Numbered from the stretch's first letter, positions 7,194-14,149 are shown. The stretch is DNA of 17,110 bases from an uncultured Peptoniphilus sp. (GCA_902488455.1 CABTWG010000023.1:1-17110), one strand, 5' to 3'. Program-made: numbers and translations. The notes: generated from the letters alone by a model not told the origin.

Positions 7194-7226
7194 AAAAAAA
7201 AGGCTTCTCTTAAAATGGGAAGCCTT
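7193..7226 (-). terminator. Primary terminator of rpmB, overlapping its stop codon
   Basis: A 10-bp stem with one wobble, AAGGCTTCTC (7200-7209) with GGGAAGCCTT (7217-7226), is followed on the minus strand by seven to eight T. The right arm includes the last bases of rpmB and part of its stop codon. Confidence 0.8.
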
Positions 7227-7416
7227 AAAGTGCTCTTTCTACCTTACCGCTTCTTAAGCATCTAGTACAAACATTAATTCTTTTTGTGGATCCGTTAACA
7301 ACGGCTCTTACTCTTCTTAGGTTTGGAGCCCAAGATCTATTACCTCTTTTATGTGAGAAAGATATTGTATTACCGAATGTCCTTTGTTTTCCGCAAATTT
7401 CACATCTTTTTGCCAT
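7225..7416 (-). CDS. rpmB: Large ribosomal subunit protein bL28, zinc-ribbon form
   Basis: L28 is a structural protein of the 50S subunit. The 63-aa product matches the family: it begins MAKRCEICGK, continues with TISFSHKRGNRSWAPNLRR and ends CTRCLRSGKVERAL. Two CxxC pairs, CEIC (5-8) and CTRC (51-54), make this the zinc-binding C+ form; bacteria that adapt to zinc scarcity often keep a cysteine-free paralogue elsewhere. GGAGGTGG lies a few bases before the ATG. The gene has its own promoter in the region shared with the divergent metal importer and is closed by stacked terminators. Confidence 0.97.
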   Translation of the reverse strand: MAKRCEICGKQRTFGNTISFSHKRGNRSWAPNLRRVRAVVNGSTKRINVCTRCLRSGKVERAL

Positions 7417-7447
7417 AGTGCCACCTCCATTCTTAATTGCACTCTAT

Positions 7448-7477
7448 ATTTTAACATAGTTTAAGATATAATTGCAA
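7448..7477 (-). promoter_or_regulatory. Promoter of rpmB
   Basis: On the minus strand TTGCAA (7472-7477) is followed after 18 bp by TAAAAT (7448-7453), which is preceded by TGT (extended -10). Its start region would give a leader of about 25 nt. Confidence 0.6.
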
Positions 7478-7545
7478 ATTTTTCAGCTTAAATGTACCAA
7501 TAGATTATATACTTTTTTTGAAAAAATGTCCAGGAAAAATAATAT

Positions 7546-7573
7546 TTGAAAAATTTTTAAGAAGTGGTAATAT
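7546..7573 (+). promoter_or_regulatory. Promoter of the metal importer operon
   Basis: TTGAAA (7546-7551), a 16-bp spacer and TAATAT (7568-7573), with TGG directly before the -10. The expected start near 7580 gives an unusually long leader of about 130 nt that contains the palindrome at 7625. Confidence 0.55.
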
Positions 7574-7607
7574 ATTAATTATGAGATTTATTATTATTTA
7601 TGAATGG

Positions 7608-7642
7608 CTGAACATATGTATTTATGCACGAATGTTCATGCA
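7608..7642 (+). promoter_or_regulatory. Palindromic operator candidate in the importer leader
   Basis: TGCACGAATGTTCATGCA (7625-7642) is symmetric at 14 of 18 positions, with core GAA-N2-TTC and outer TGCA arms. An upstream TGAACAT (7609-7615) also pairs with ATGTTCA (7632-7638). TGAA/TTCA dyads resemble ArsR/SmtB-type metal-sensor sites. It does not match the Streptococcus AdcR consensus TTAACYRGTTAA or a Bacillus Zur box that I can recognise. The sensor gene is not in the window. Confidence 0.45.
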
Positions 7643-7707
7643 AATATCAATTAGATAATAATTTTAAAATAGAAACTCAAACTTTCAAATGAAAAACAGG
7701 AGGAAAT

Positions 7708-8805
7708 ATGAGAAACATTAAGAAAATTTTTGCAGTAGCACTAGCACTAAGCGTACTTCTTGTAGGCTGCAAATCAAATAACAAAACTACAAGTGACATG
7801 ACAGACAAAAAAGATAAAAGCACTAAGACAATCTACACAACCATCTATCCAATCTATGACTTCACAAAGAAAATAGTCGGAGACAAGATGAATGTAGTTT
7901 ACTTGGAAAGTGGAAACCAAAGCGCCCACGATTTCGAACCATCTGCAGAAGATATGAAAAATATAACGGACGCAGATCTATTCATCTACAACGGAGCAGG
8001 CCTTGAATCCTATATCGATAAGATAAAATCTGCAATCAATAAGGATATTAAATTCGTCGAAGCTTCAGAAGGAATTGAACTTCTTGCAAACCATGAAGAA
8101 CATGATCACGAAGATGAGGATCACGACCACAATCATGATCATGAAGATGAAGACCACAATCACAACAATCATAACAACCACAACCATGATCATGAAGATG
8201 AAGACCATAACCACAACAACCACAACGAAAACAATCACAACCACGATGAGCATGAACATGAAGGGCATCACCATCATCATGGACCAAATGACCCACATAT
8301 TTGGCTAAGTCCACAAAATGCAAAGACTATGCTTAAAAACATTGCCGATGCAGTAAGTGAGCTAGATCCAGAAAACAAAGATTTCTACGAAGAAAATCTT
8401 AAAAAATATACAGATGAACTAGATAAATTAGATTCTGAATTTAAGGAAGGTCTTGCAAATATCAAATCCAATGAAATTGTGGTAAGTCACGAAGCCTTTG
8501 GGTATCTATGTAATGAATATGGACTAACTCAAAAGGGAATTGAAGGAGTTATGGCAGAGTCTGAACCAGATGCAAAGACCATAAAAGAAATAATAGAACT
8601 TGTAAAAGAAAAAGGCATCAAAATAATTTTTACTGAAGAAGCCATGAATCCAAAAATAGTTGAAACCATTTCAAAAGAAACTGGTTCAGAAGTAAGAACT
8701 CTAAATCCTATTGAAGGAATAAGTGAAGATGACATGAATAAAGGAGCAGATTATTTCTCAATAATGAGAGAAAACTTAGAAAATCTAAAAGAAGCATTAA
8801 ATTAA
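7708..8805 (+). CDS. znuA: Metal ABC transporter substrate-binding lipoprotein with His-rich loop (ZnuA/AdcA type, cluster A-I)
   Basis: This lipoprotein captures divalent metal outside the membrane, probably zinc, and hands it to the permease encoded two genes on. The signal peptide ends in lipobox LVGC with Cys21 lipidated. The expected metal ligands are all present: His74 (SAHDFEPS), His197 (DPHIWLSP), His261 (VSHEAFGY) and Glu310 (FTEEAMNPK). Residues 129-197 form the flexible acidic/His-rich loop between the first two ligands, with about 25 histidines, longer than in many ZnuA proteins and built from HDHEDEDH repeats. Such loops favour zinc over manganese, so I call it a zinc binder. At 365 aa it lacks the extra ZinT-like domain of streptococcal AdcA. 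AGGAGG precedes the ATG. It leads a long operon after a 130-nt leader. Confidence 0.93.
   Translation: MRNIKKIFAVALALSVLLVGCKSNNKTTSDMTDKKDKSTKTIYTTIYPIYDFTKKIVGDKMNVVYLESGNQSAHDFEPSAEDMKNITDADLFIYNGAGLESYIDKIKSAINKDIKFVEASEGIELLANHEEHDHEDEDHDHNHDHEDEDHNHNNHNNHNHDHEDEDHNHNNHNENNHNHDEHEHEGHHHHHGPNDPHIWLSPQNAKTMLKNIADAVSELDPENKDFYEENLKKYTDELDKLDSEFKEGLANIKSNEIVVSHEAFGYLCNEYGLTQKGIEGVMAESEPDAKTIKEIIELVKEKGIKIIFTEEAMNPKIVETISKETGSEVRTLNPIEGISEDDMNKGADYFSIMRENLENLKEALN
8101..8235 (+). repeat. In-frame 51-nt tandem repeat encoding the His-rich loop
   Basis: Two 51-nt units (8134-8184 and 8185-8235) agree at 43 of 51 positions and share an identical first 23 nt. A shorter diverged copy starts at 8101. 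Each unit encodes HDHEDEDHNHNNHN-like residues. This points to DNA-level duplication within the coding frame rather than a mobile repeat. Confidence 0.85.
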
Positions 8806-8808
8806 AAG

Positions 8809-8841
8809 AAGGAGGGGAAGTCTTAGACTTCCCATTTTATT
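8809..8841 (+). promoter_or_regulatory. Shine-Dalgarno followed by a hairpin before the ATPase start
   Basis: AAGGAGG (8809-8815) lies 26 nt from the ATG at 8842, too far for normal use. Between them GGGAAGTC (8815-8822) pairs with GACTTCCC (8826-8833) over TTA, followed by ATTTTATT. If the hairpin forms, the Shine-Dalgarno comes within about 8 nt of the ATG. The stem plus short T tract could also act as a leaky terminator that lowers ATPase and permease output relative to the binding protein. Confidence 0.6.
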
Positions 8842-9489
8842 ATGAGTATACTGAAGATAGAAGATTTAACATTCGCCTATGAAAAAGATATAATCCTAGA
8901 CGATATTAATTTAGAAATTGAAAAGGGTGACTTTGCGGCGCTGATTGGCAGAAACGGATCGGGAAAATCCACATTGATCAAACTAATACTTAAAGAACTG
9001 GAGCCAGACTCCGGGAGAATCTACACAACAGGCATAGAAACCACAGACATAGGATATGTTCCTCAACTTCAAATAGGAACGACTAGGGAGTTTCCCATTA
9101 CAGTTGGCGAACTGGTAAGTCTCGCTTTTTATGACAGGCTTAGAGGATTTAAAAAAATTACACCTGAGATAAAAGATTCCATCCTCTATGCACTTTCACA
9201 AGTTGGAATGGAAGATGAGTATGACACTCTCTACTCAAAACTAAGCGGTGGACAGAGACAGAGGGTTTTAATTGCCAAGGCTCTAGTTAAGAATACGAAA
9301 TTTTTAATCCTTGATGAACCGACAAATGGCGTGGATGAAAATTCAAGAAGAAGTCTCTATGAGCTTCTTCATCATTTGAACGCTGCCCACGACAAAACAA
9401 TCTTGGTAATAACCCATGAACTAAGGGATATAAAGGAGTACTTGACCGCAACTTTTGAATTAAGTGAAAAGAAAGTAAGGAGGCTATGA
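8842..9489 (+). CDS. znuC: Metal ABC transporter ATP-binding protein (ZnuC type)
   Basis: This 215-aa ATPase drives the metal importer from the cytoplasmic face. It shows Walker A GRNGSGKST (36-44), the Q-loop VPQLQ (73-77), signature LSGGQRQR (134-141), Walker B FLILDEP (154-160) and the H-loop TH (191-192), so all catalytic elements are intact. The length is close to the usual 210-250 aa of this family. In-frame codons upstream reach a TAG at 8824-8826 with no other ATG, so 8842 is the start despite having no adjacent Shine-Dalgarno. The 3' end overlaps the permease gene. It is called ZnuC rather than a manganese MtsB/SitB-type ATPase only because of the binding protein encoded beside it. 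Confidence 0.93.
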   Translation: MSILKIEDLTFAYEKDIILDDINLEIEKGDFAALIGRNGSGKSTLIKLILKELEPDSGRIYTTGIETTDIGYVPQLQIGTTREFPITVGELVSLAFYDRLRGFKKITPEIKDSILYALSQVGMEDEYDTLYSKLSGGQRQRVLIAKALVKNTKFLILDEPTNGVDENSRRSLYELLHHLNAAHDKTILVITHELRDIKEYLTATFELSEKKVRRL

Positions 9490-10292
9490 TGGAAATATTT
9501 GCTTATCCCTACATGATAAAGGCGCTTATAGTTGGAAGCATCATAAGCCTTATAATCCCACTTATGGGAGTAGTCGTTGTAAATAAAAAGATGTCAATCA
9601 TAGGAGATGCTATGAGTCACGTGGCACTTGCGGGAGTTATGCTTGGCTCTGTTATGAGTTTTCAGCCACTTGTTATGAGTATCATCCTATGTGTACTAGC
9701 GGCAATCTTTATTGAGATTATCCGTAAGAAACTTCCTGGCTATGCGGACCTATCCACGTCCATTACCATGAGTACAGGTATAGGACTTGCAGCCCTATTA
9801 ACTGGATTTGTAAAGACGAGGACCAATTTCGAGTCCTTTTTATTTGGGTCAATCGTTGCTATAACTGACGAAGAAATGTGGATCGTCATAGGAGTTTCTC
9901 TTGTAGTTTTAATATTATTTATATATTTTTATAGAGATCTTCTCTATATATCATTTGATGAAACATCTGCGAAGATCAGTGGAGTTCCTGTGGATCGCAT
10001 CAACTTGATATTTATGATCTTAGTTGCGCTTACAGTGTCATTATCAGCTAGAACCGTAGGGATTTTGATAATAAGCTCACTTATGATACTTCCAGTTGCC
10101 TGTGCGATGCAGTTTGAAAAATCCTATTTCAAAACTACAATTATGTCTTCGGTCTTTGGAGTATTCTTCACCATTACAGGACTTTTTCTATCCTTTTACC
10201 TAGGACTTAAACCAGGAGGAACCATAGTCCTACTTGGTGTTATAACTCTTATCGTCGTAATTCTTTTGAATAGTAGAAAATGGGGTAAATAA
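9489..10292 (+). CDS. znuB: Metal ABC transporter permease (ZnuB type, ABC-3 family)
   Basis: This integral membrane protein forms the channel of the zinc importer. At 267 aa it has about eight hydrophobic segments, starting with ALIVGSIISLIIPLMGVVVV, and the family motifs MSIIGDAMSHVALAGV and SARTVGILIISSLMILPVACA. The start is ambiguous: ATGATG begins at 9486, where it overlaps the ATPase stop by 4 nt. The second ATG, at 9489, sits 5 nt after AAGGAGG and is the better spaced, with a 1-nt overlap. Either way translation is coupled to the ATPase gene. No truncation is seen. Confidence 0.92.
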   Translation: MEIFAYPYMIKALIVGSIISLIIPLMGVVVVNKKMSIIGDAMSHVALAGVMLGSVMSFQPLVMSIILCVLAAIFIEIIRKKLPGYADLSTSITMSTGIGLAALLTGFVKTRTNFESFLFGSIVAITDEEMWIVIGVSLVVLILFIYFYRDLLYISFDETSAKISGVPVDRINLIFMILVALTVSLSARTVGILIISSLMILPVACAMQFEKSYFKTTIMSSVFGVFFTITGLFLSFYLGLKPGGTIVLLGVITLIVVILLNSRKWGK

Positions 10293-10297
10293 AGAGT

Positions 10298-10765
10298 ATG
10301 AAGAAAACGAATGTAATGAGAATATTAGATAGTGAAGAAATTAAATATAGAAGCAGTTCATATGAACCAGACGATGCACTAAGTGGTGTAGACGCTGCTG
10401 CAAAACTAGGAGTTTCTGAAAGTATAGTTTACAAGACTTTAGTGACTGAATCAGCAGATGGACACTTCGTCTTCGTGATTCCAGCAGCTGCAACTTTAGA
10501 TTTGAAAAAAGCTGCAAAAGTAGCTGGAGTTAAGAAGGTAGAGATGCTAAAGGCGAAAAATCTTCTTCCTCTTACTGGATATGTCCATGGTGGCTGTTCA
10601 CCGATTGGAATGAAGAAGCAGTTTCCTACATTTATTCATAGGGATGCGGAGGAGCTGGAAGAGTTTTACGTTTCAGCAGGACATATAGGAGAGCAAATAA
10701 TTATAAATCCAAAGAAACTTTGTGAACTAGTGGATGCAAAGTTTTGCGATGTAATTAAAGAATAG
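10298..10765 (+). CDS. ybaK: Cys-tRNA(Pro) deacylase, YbaK/EbsC family
   Basis: YbaK-family proteins hydrolyse cysteine wrongly attached to tRNA(Pro) and so guard translation fidelity in the cytoplasm. The 155-aa product matches the family over its whole length: VYKTLV (about 44-49) holds the conserved Lys, and GYVHGGCSPIGMKKQFPT (about 93-110) is the GGxSPxG loop at the active site. IDAA-like VDAAAKLGV and the end VSAGHIGEQIIINP also fit. It starts 5 nt after the permease stop without a strong Shine-Dalgarno (only GGGG 15 nt upstream and AGAG adjacent), so it probably depends on reinitiation after the permease. The operon position next to a metal importer has no obvious functional logic. Confidence 0.92.
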   Translation: MKKTNVMRILDSEEIKYRSSSYEPDDALSGVDAAAKLGVSESIVYKTLVTESADGHFVFVIPAAATLDLKKAAKVAGVKKVEMLKAKNLLPLTGYVHGGCSPIGMKKQFPTFIHRDAEELEEFYVSAGHIGEQIIINPKKLCELVDAKFCDVIKE

Positions 10766-10774
10766 AGGGACTAA

Positions 10775-12454
10775 ATGTATAGAGAAAATTATGAAAAATG
10801 GCTAAACTCTGATTTTTTAAATGAAAATGAGAGAGAAGAGTTAAAAAATTTAAGCGAAGCTGAAATTAAGGATAGATTCTATAAGGATCTTGAGTTCGGA
10901 ACTGCAGGCTTAAGAGGTATCTTAGGACTTGGAACCAATAGAATGAACGAGTATGTAATCACAAGGGCAACAAAAGGTCTTGCTAAGACAGTGCTAGCAA
11001 GGGATGGTGGCAAAGAAAAAGGCGTGGTAATCGCCCATGACGTAAGACATAAGTCCAAAGAATTTACAGAAATAGCGGCAAGAGTATTTGCGACAATGGG
11101 CATAAAATGCTATATATTCGATGACATTAGACCAACTCCTATGCTATCCTATGCAGTTAGATATTTAAAAACTCAAGCAGGAATAGTTATAACAGCGTCA
11201 CACAATCCAAGAGATTACAATGGATACAAAGTCTACTGGGACGAAGGATCTCAAATCCTTGACGATATTGCAAATGAAATAGAAAAAAATATACAAGGCT
11301 CAGACTACAGTATAGAAGGATTAATGAGCCTAGAAGAGGCAAAAGTAAAAGGACTTGTAGAAGTCTTAAGCCACGACCTAGACAAATCATACTTCAAAGA
11401 AACCCTAAAGAGAAGAATCCACGAAGCCGACGAACTGGACTTAGGAATAAAAATCGTCTACACACCACTAAACGGAACTGGAAATAAACCTGTAAGACAT
11501 ATTTTAAATGAACGTGGATTTAAAAATGTAGAAGTAGTGGCGGAACAAGAAAATCCAGATCCAGACTTTAAGACCGTAGGATATCCAAATCCAGAAGATG
11601 TGAAGGCATTTAAATACGCAATAGAGCTTGGGGAAAAGACAGATGCAGAGCTAATCTTTGCAACTGACCCAGACTGTGATAGGGTTGCGATGCTTGGAAA
11701 ATATGAAGGCGGCTACTACGCATTTAATGGAAACCAAATAGGTTCGATGCTAACTTACTATATTTTAAGTGGTCTAAAAGAAAAGAATAAAATTCCACAA
11801 AAAGGCGCAATCGTAAAATCAATAGTAACTGGAGATATGTCAGTTAAGATTGCGAAATCTTTTGGAGTAGAAACCTTCGAAACCTTGACAGGATTTAAAA
11901 ACATCTGCAACCTTCCTAATATTTGGGATAGAACCAAGGAACACGACTTTATATTCGGCTATGAAGAATCCATCGGTTATGTATATGGCAACCATGTAAG
12001 GGACAAAGACGGAGTCATCATCTCCATGCTTATCTGTGAAATGGCAGCCTACTACAAAAAACAAGGCTTAAGCCTTTATGATGCACTTCAAAAAATGTTT
12101 GAAGAGTATGGATACTATAAAGAATTCCTAAAGAGCATAGTATTAGAAGGAATCGAAGGACAAAAGAGAATATCAAGGATGATGGACTACTTTAGAAAGA
12201 CCAATTTTAAAGAGTTTGGTGGTATTAAAGTAAGAGAAGTAAATGACTACCTAGGAGGCTTTAACGGTAATCCAAGCTCAAACGTATTGATCTACAAACT
12301 TGAAGACGGCTCTTGGTTTGCAGTTAGACCATCAGGAACAGAACCAAAGATAAAGTTATATATCTATTCCAATAGTAAAATAGAAGAAGAATCAAAGGAT
12401 AAAGTATTAAAAATTGCAAAAGTTGTAGAAGAAACACTCTTAAGTGTAGAGTAA
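10775..12454 (+). CDS. pgcA: Phosphoglucomutase/phosphomannomutase (alpha-D-phosphohexomutase)
   Basis: This cytoplasmic enzyme interconverts hexose 1- and 6-phosphates, feeding glycolysis and cell-envelope sugar synthesis. It is 559 aa, the usual size of the PgcA/PGM2-like group. FGTAGLRG (41-48) begins domain 1. TASHNP (140-145) carries the phosphoserine Ser142. DPDCDR (298-303) is the Mg2+-binding loop. GYEESIGY is the sugar-specificity loop, and RPSGTEPKIKLY (from 518) is the phosphate-binding loop. All four motifs are intact. It starts 9 nt after ybaK with GAGGGA as ribosome binding site. Preference for glucose or mannose cannot be settled from motifs alone. Confidence 0.94.
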   Translation: MYRENYEKWLNSDFLNENEREELKNLSEAEIKDRFYKDLEFGTAGLRGILGLGTNRMNEYVITRATKGLAKTVLARDGGKEKGVVIAHDVRHKSKEFTEIAARVFATMGIKCYIFDDIRPTPMLSYAVRYLKTQAGIVITASHNPRDYNGYKVYWDEGSQILDDIANEIEKNIQGSDYSIEGLMSLEEAKVKGLVEVLSHDLDKSYFKETLKRRIHEADELDLGIKIVYTPLNGTGNKPVRHILNERGFKNVEVVAEQENPDPDFKTVGYPNPEDVKAFKYAIELGEKTDAELIFATDPDCDRVAMLGKYEGGYYAFNGNQIGSMLTYYILSGLKEKNKIPQKGAIVKSIVTGDMSVKIAKSFGVETFETLTGFKNICNLPNIWDRTKEHDFIFGYEESIGYVYGNHVRDKDGVIISMLICEMAAYYKKQGLSLYDALQKMFEEYGYYKEFLKSIVLEGIEGQKRISRMMDYFRKTNFKEFGGIKVREVNDYLGGFNGNPSSNVLIYKLEDGSWFAVRPSGTEPKIKLYIYSNSKIEEESKDKVLKIAKVVEETLLSVE

Positions 12455-12464
12455 AGGAGAAAAT

Positions 12465-13385
12465 ATGATTTGTTTTTGTGACTTTAACCCAAGGCTAATA
12501 AAAGAATATAGCCTAGATGGATTTACAAGAGAAAGAGAAAATGTAGCAGAAGATACAGAGAAAACCATAGGCAAGACAGGCATTACATCTGCCTTAATTC
12601 TAAAAAGATTGGGAGAAAATTCCAAACTTTTGACCTGTCTCGGTTTGGAAAATGGAAAAATAATAAGAGAGTATCTTGAAAGTTCAAGAATAGATGCAGA
12701 TATTGTAAAATTGCTGGATGAATCAATAGAACAAGTTAAAGTTACAATAAACGGCGAAGAAGAGGAAGAAAACAAATCCTTCGACATAATATCCAAGACT
12801 CCCCGTATGACCTCTGCAACAGAGACAGAAATACTTTCAAGAATCAATGAACTTTCAAAAGAAGAAGGCATCTTAGTTCTAAACGAAACAGACAACAAAA
12901 ATTTAGAAGCTGACTTCTACGAAAATGTAGCAATAATAGCAGAAAATAATAAAAAAGATTTGTTGGCTTCATTTGAAGATGAAGTCCTAATAAAAAATAC
13001 CAAGATCAAAGGACTGGTAATCGACAAGACCCAACTACAAAAGCTTACTGGAGATCCGATTAGCTATGATAAGGACGTAGTTAAATCACTTCAGCCGAAG
13101 CTCGATACCTACGAAATGGTCCTAGCACTTGGAAGGGTTTCAGCTGTATTTGTAAGTAAAGAAGAAGCATACAAACTTTCAATAGATGGAATGGAAGTTA
13201 CAAAACTAGATAAGAATCTAATGCTTACAGGACTTGCACTAGGACTAAGTAAGAAATATAGTCTTGAAACCACGCTGAAACTTGCCTTTGCCATATCTGC
13301 ATTTAAAAATTACAAATCTGAAGAAGATGTAGATATGAGCGATATAAAAGAAATAATGAACAAAGTTGTACTAAGGAGGTTATAA
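12465..13385 (+). CDS. Degenerate PfkB-fold protein (1-phosphofructokinase-like), catalytic motif lost
   Basis: The 306-aa protein has the order of elements of the FruK/LacC branch of PfkB kinases, with ALILKRLGENSKLLTCLG, IIREYLESSRIDADIV and a C-terminal GLALGLSKKYSLE helix. The catalytic features are missing. Where active enzymes have GAGDS, this protein reads LDKNL (248-252), with Asn251 in place of the catalytic Asp. The N-terminal sugar-binding TLNPxLD is FNPRLIK, and the glycine-rich GGKGxN is IGKTGI. It is intact and in frame, with AAGGAGA 5 nt before the ATG, so it looks maintained rather than decayed. It lies 10 nt after pgcA and overlaps the next gene by 1 nt. I infer a non-catalytic or changed role; a ligand-binding or regulatory function is possible. 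Confidence 0.7.
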   Translation: MICFCDFNPRLIKEYSLDGFTRERENVAEDTEKTIGKTGITSALILKRLGENSKLLTCLGLENGKIIREYLESSRIDADIVKLLDESIEQVKVTINGEEEEENKSFDIISKTPRMTSATETEILSRINELSKEEGILVLNETDNKNLEADFYENVAIIAENNKKDLLASFEDEVLIKNTKIKGLVIDKTQLQKLTGDPISYDKDVVKSLQPKLDTYEMVLALGRVSAVFVSKEEAYKLSIDGMEVTKLDKNLMLTGLALGLSKKYSLETTLKLAFAISAFKNYKSEEDVDMSDIKEIMNKVVLRRL

Positions 13386-13936
13386 TGAAGAGATTTGAAT
13401 TAGAAAGAGAAAAGTCAGGTTTTTTATTCATAGACATACAGGATAAACTTTTAAAAGCAGTGTTTAATAAAGAAGATGTGCTTAAAAACAATGTGATTTT
13501 GGCAAAAGCATCTGAAATCATGGGAATGAAGAATGTGATCACCCTACAATATCCAAAGGGACTAGGACCTATGAATCAAGAAATAAGAGAGCCACTTGGA
13601 AATTCAATAGAACTTGAAAAATCATATTTTTCTTGCATGAAGGACGAAGCTTTCAAGGCTGAATTTGAAAAGCAAGGAATAAAACAAGTTATCATCACAG
13701 GAATCGAAACTCATATCTGTGTCTTCCAAACAGCGAGAGACCTTGTGGAAGCAGGATATGAAGTATTTGTCGTAAGTGACGCAGTTGGATCAAGAGCAAA
13801 ATCAGATTACAAAAACGCCCTTAAAAATTTAAGAGAACTAGGCTGCGTAATCACAACCACAGAAACCGTTCTATTCGATCTTCTTAAAAAGGCAGGATCA
13901 GACGAATTTAAAAAGGTACAAAATTTAATTAAATAA
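13385..13936 (+). CDS. Isochorismatase-family cysteine hydrolase
   Basis: This 183-aa cytoplasmic hydrolase has the Asp-Lys-Cys triad of the family: Asp17 in FLFIDIQD, Lys79 in ELEKSYFSC and Cys112 in GIETHICVFQTA. The QYPKGLGP segment (55-62) and the ending TETVLFDLL are typical of the YcaC-like subgroup, whose substrates are mostly unknown. A true isochorismatase, nicotinamidase or carbamoylase role cannot be assigned. AAGGAGG lies 5 nt upstream, and the ATG shares one base with the stop of the PfkB-like gene (TAATG), so the two are translationally coupled. It is the last gene of the run starting at the metal importer. Confidence 0.9.
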   Translation: MKRFELEREKSGFLFIDIQDKLLKAVFNKEDVLKNNVILAKASEIMGMKNVITLQYPKGLGPMNQEIREPLGNSIELEKSYFSCMKDEAFKAEFEKQGIKQVIITGIETHICVFQTARDLVEAGYEVFVVSDAVGSRAKSDYKNALKNLRELGCVITTTETVLFDLLKKAGSDEFKKVQNLIK

Positions 13937-13956
13937 AATTTCCATACTAACAGCAG

Positions 13957-13979
13957 AAGCCACCGTAATGGTGGTTTTT
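13957..13979 (+). terminator. Terminator of the importer-to-hydrolase operon
   Basis: AGCCACC (13958-13964) pairs with GGTGGTT (13970-13976) through one wobble over GTAAT, and the last arm runs into a T tract to 13979. It is the only convincing terminator after znuB. Confidence 0.7.
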
Positions 13980-14071
13980 ATGTGATAAGTTGTAAAATTA
14001 AATACAAAATAAATAATTAGTATAGTGGATAATAAATATATATAATATATAATAATATGTAGGTAAATTGT

Positions 14072-14101
14072 TTGTTTTTTTTTTAATAATTGTATTATAA
14101 T
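14072..14101 (+). promoter_or_regulatory. Probable promoter of the surface protein gene
   Basis: TTGTTT (14072-14077), an 18-bp T-rich spacer and TATAAT (14096-14101). The leader would be about 42 nt. The AGGG at 14137-14140 is a weak, rather distant Shine-Dalgarno. The surrounding 13980-14149 is extremely AT-rich and shows no gene. Confidence 0.5.
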
Positions 14102-14149
14102 TATATATGTATAAAATGTAGTATATTTCTTTAAGTAGGGCTAGTAATA

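Noticed and set aside
8101..8280. Spaced repeats resembling a CRISPR-like array
   Set aside because: The units are directly adjacent, in frame and diverged by codon changes; there are no unique spacers.
8048..8323. Long open frames on both strands across the His-rich loop
   Set aside because: They are produced by the low-complexity CAT/CAC-rich repeat of the znuA gene, have no ribosome binding site and encode unlikely His/Cys- or Met/Val-rich peptides.
12440..12898. 152-codon open frame on the minus strand
   Set aside because: It is antisense to the start of the PfkB-like gene, is Ser-rich in composition and lacks a ribosome binding site.
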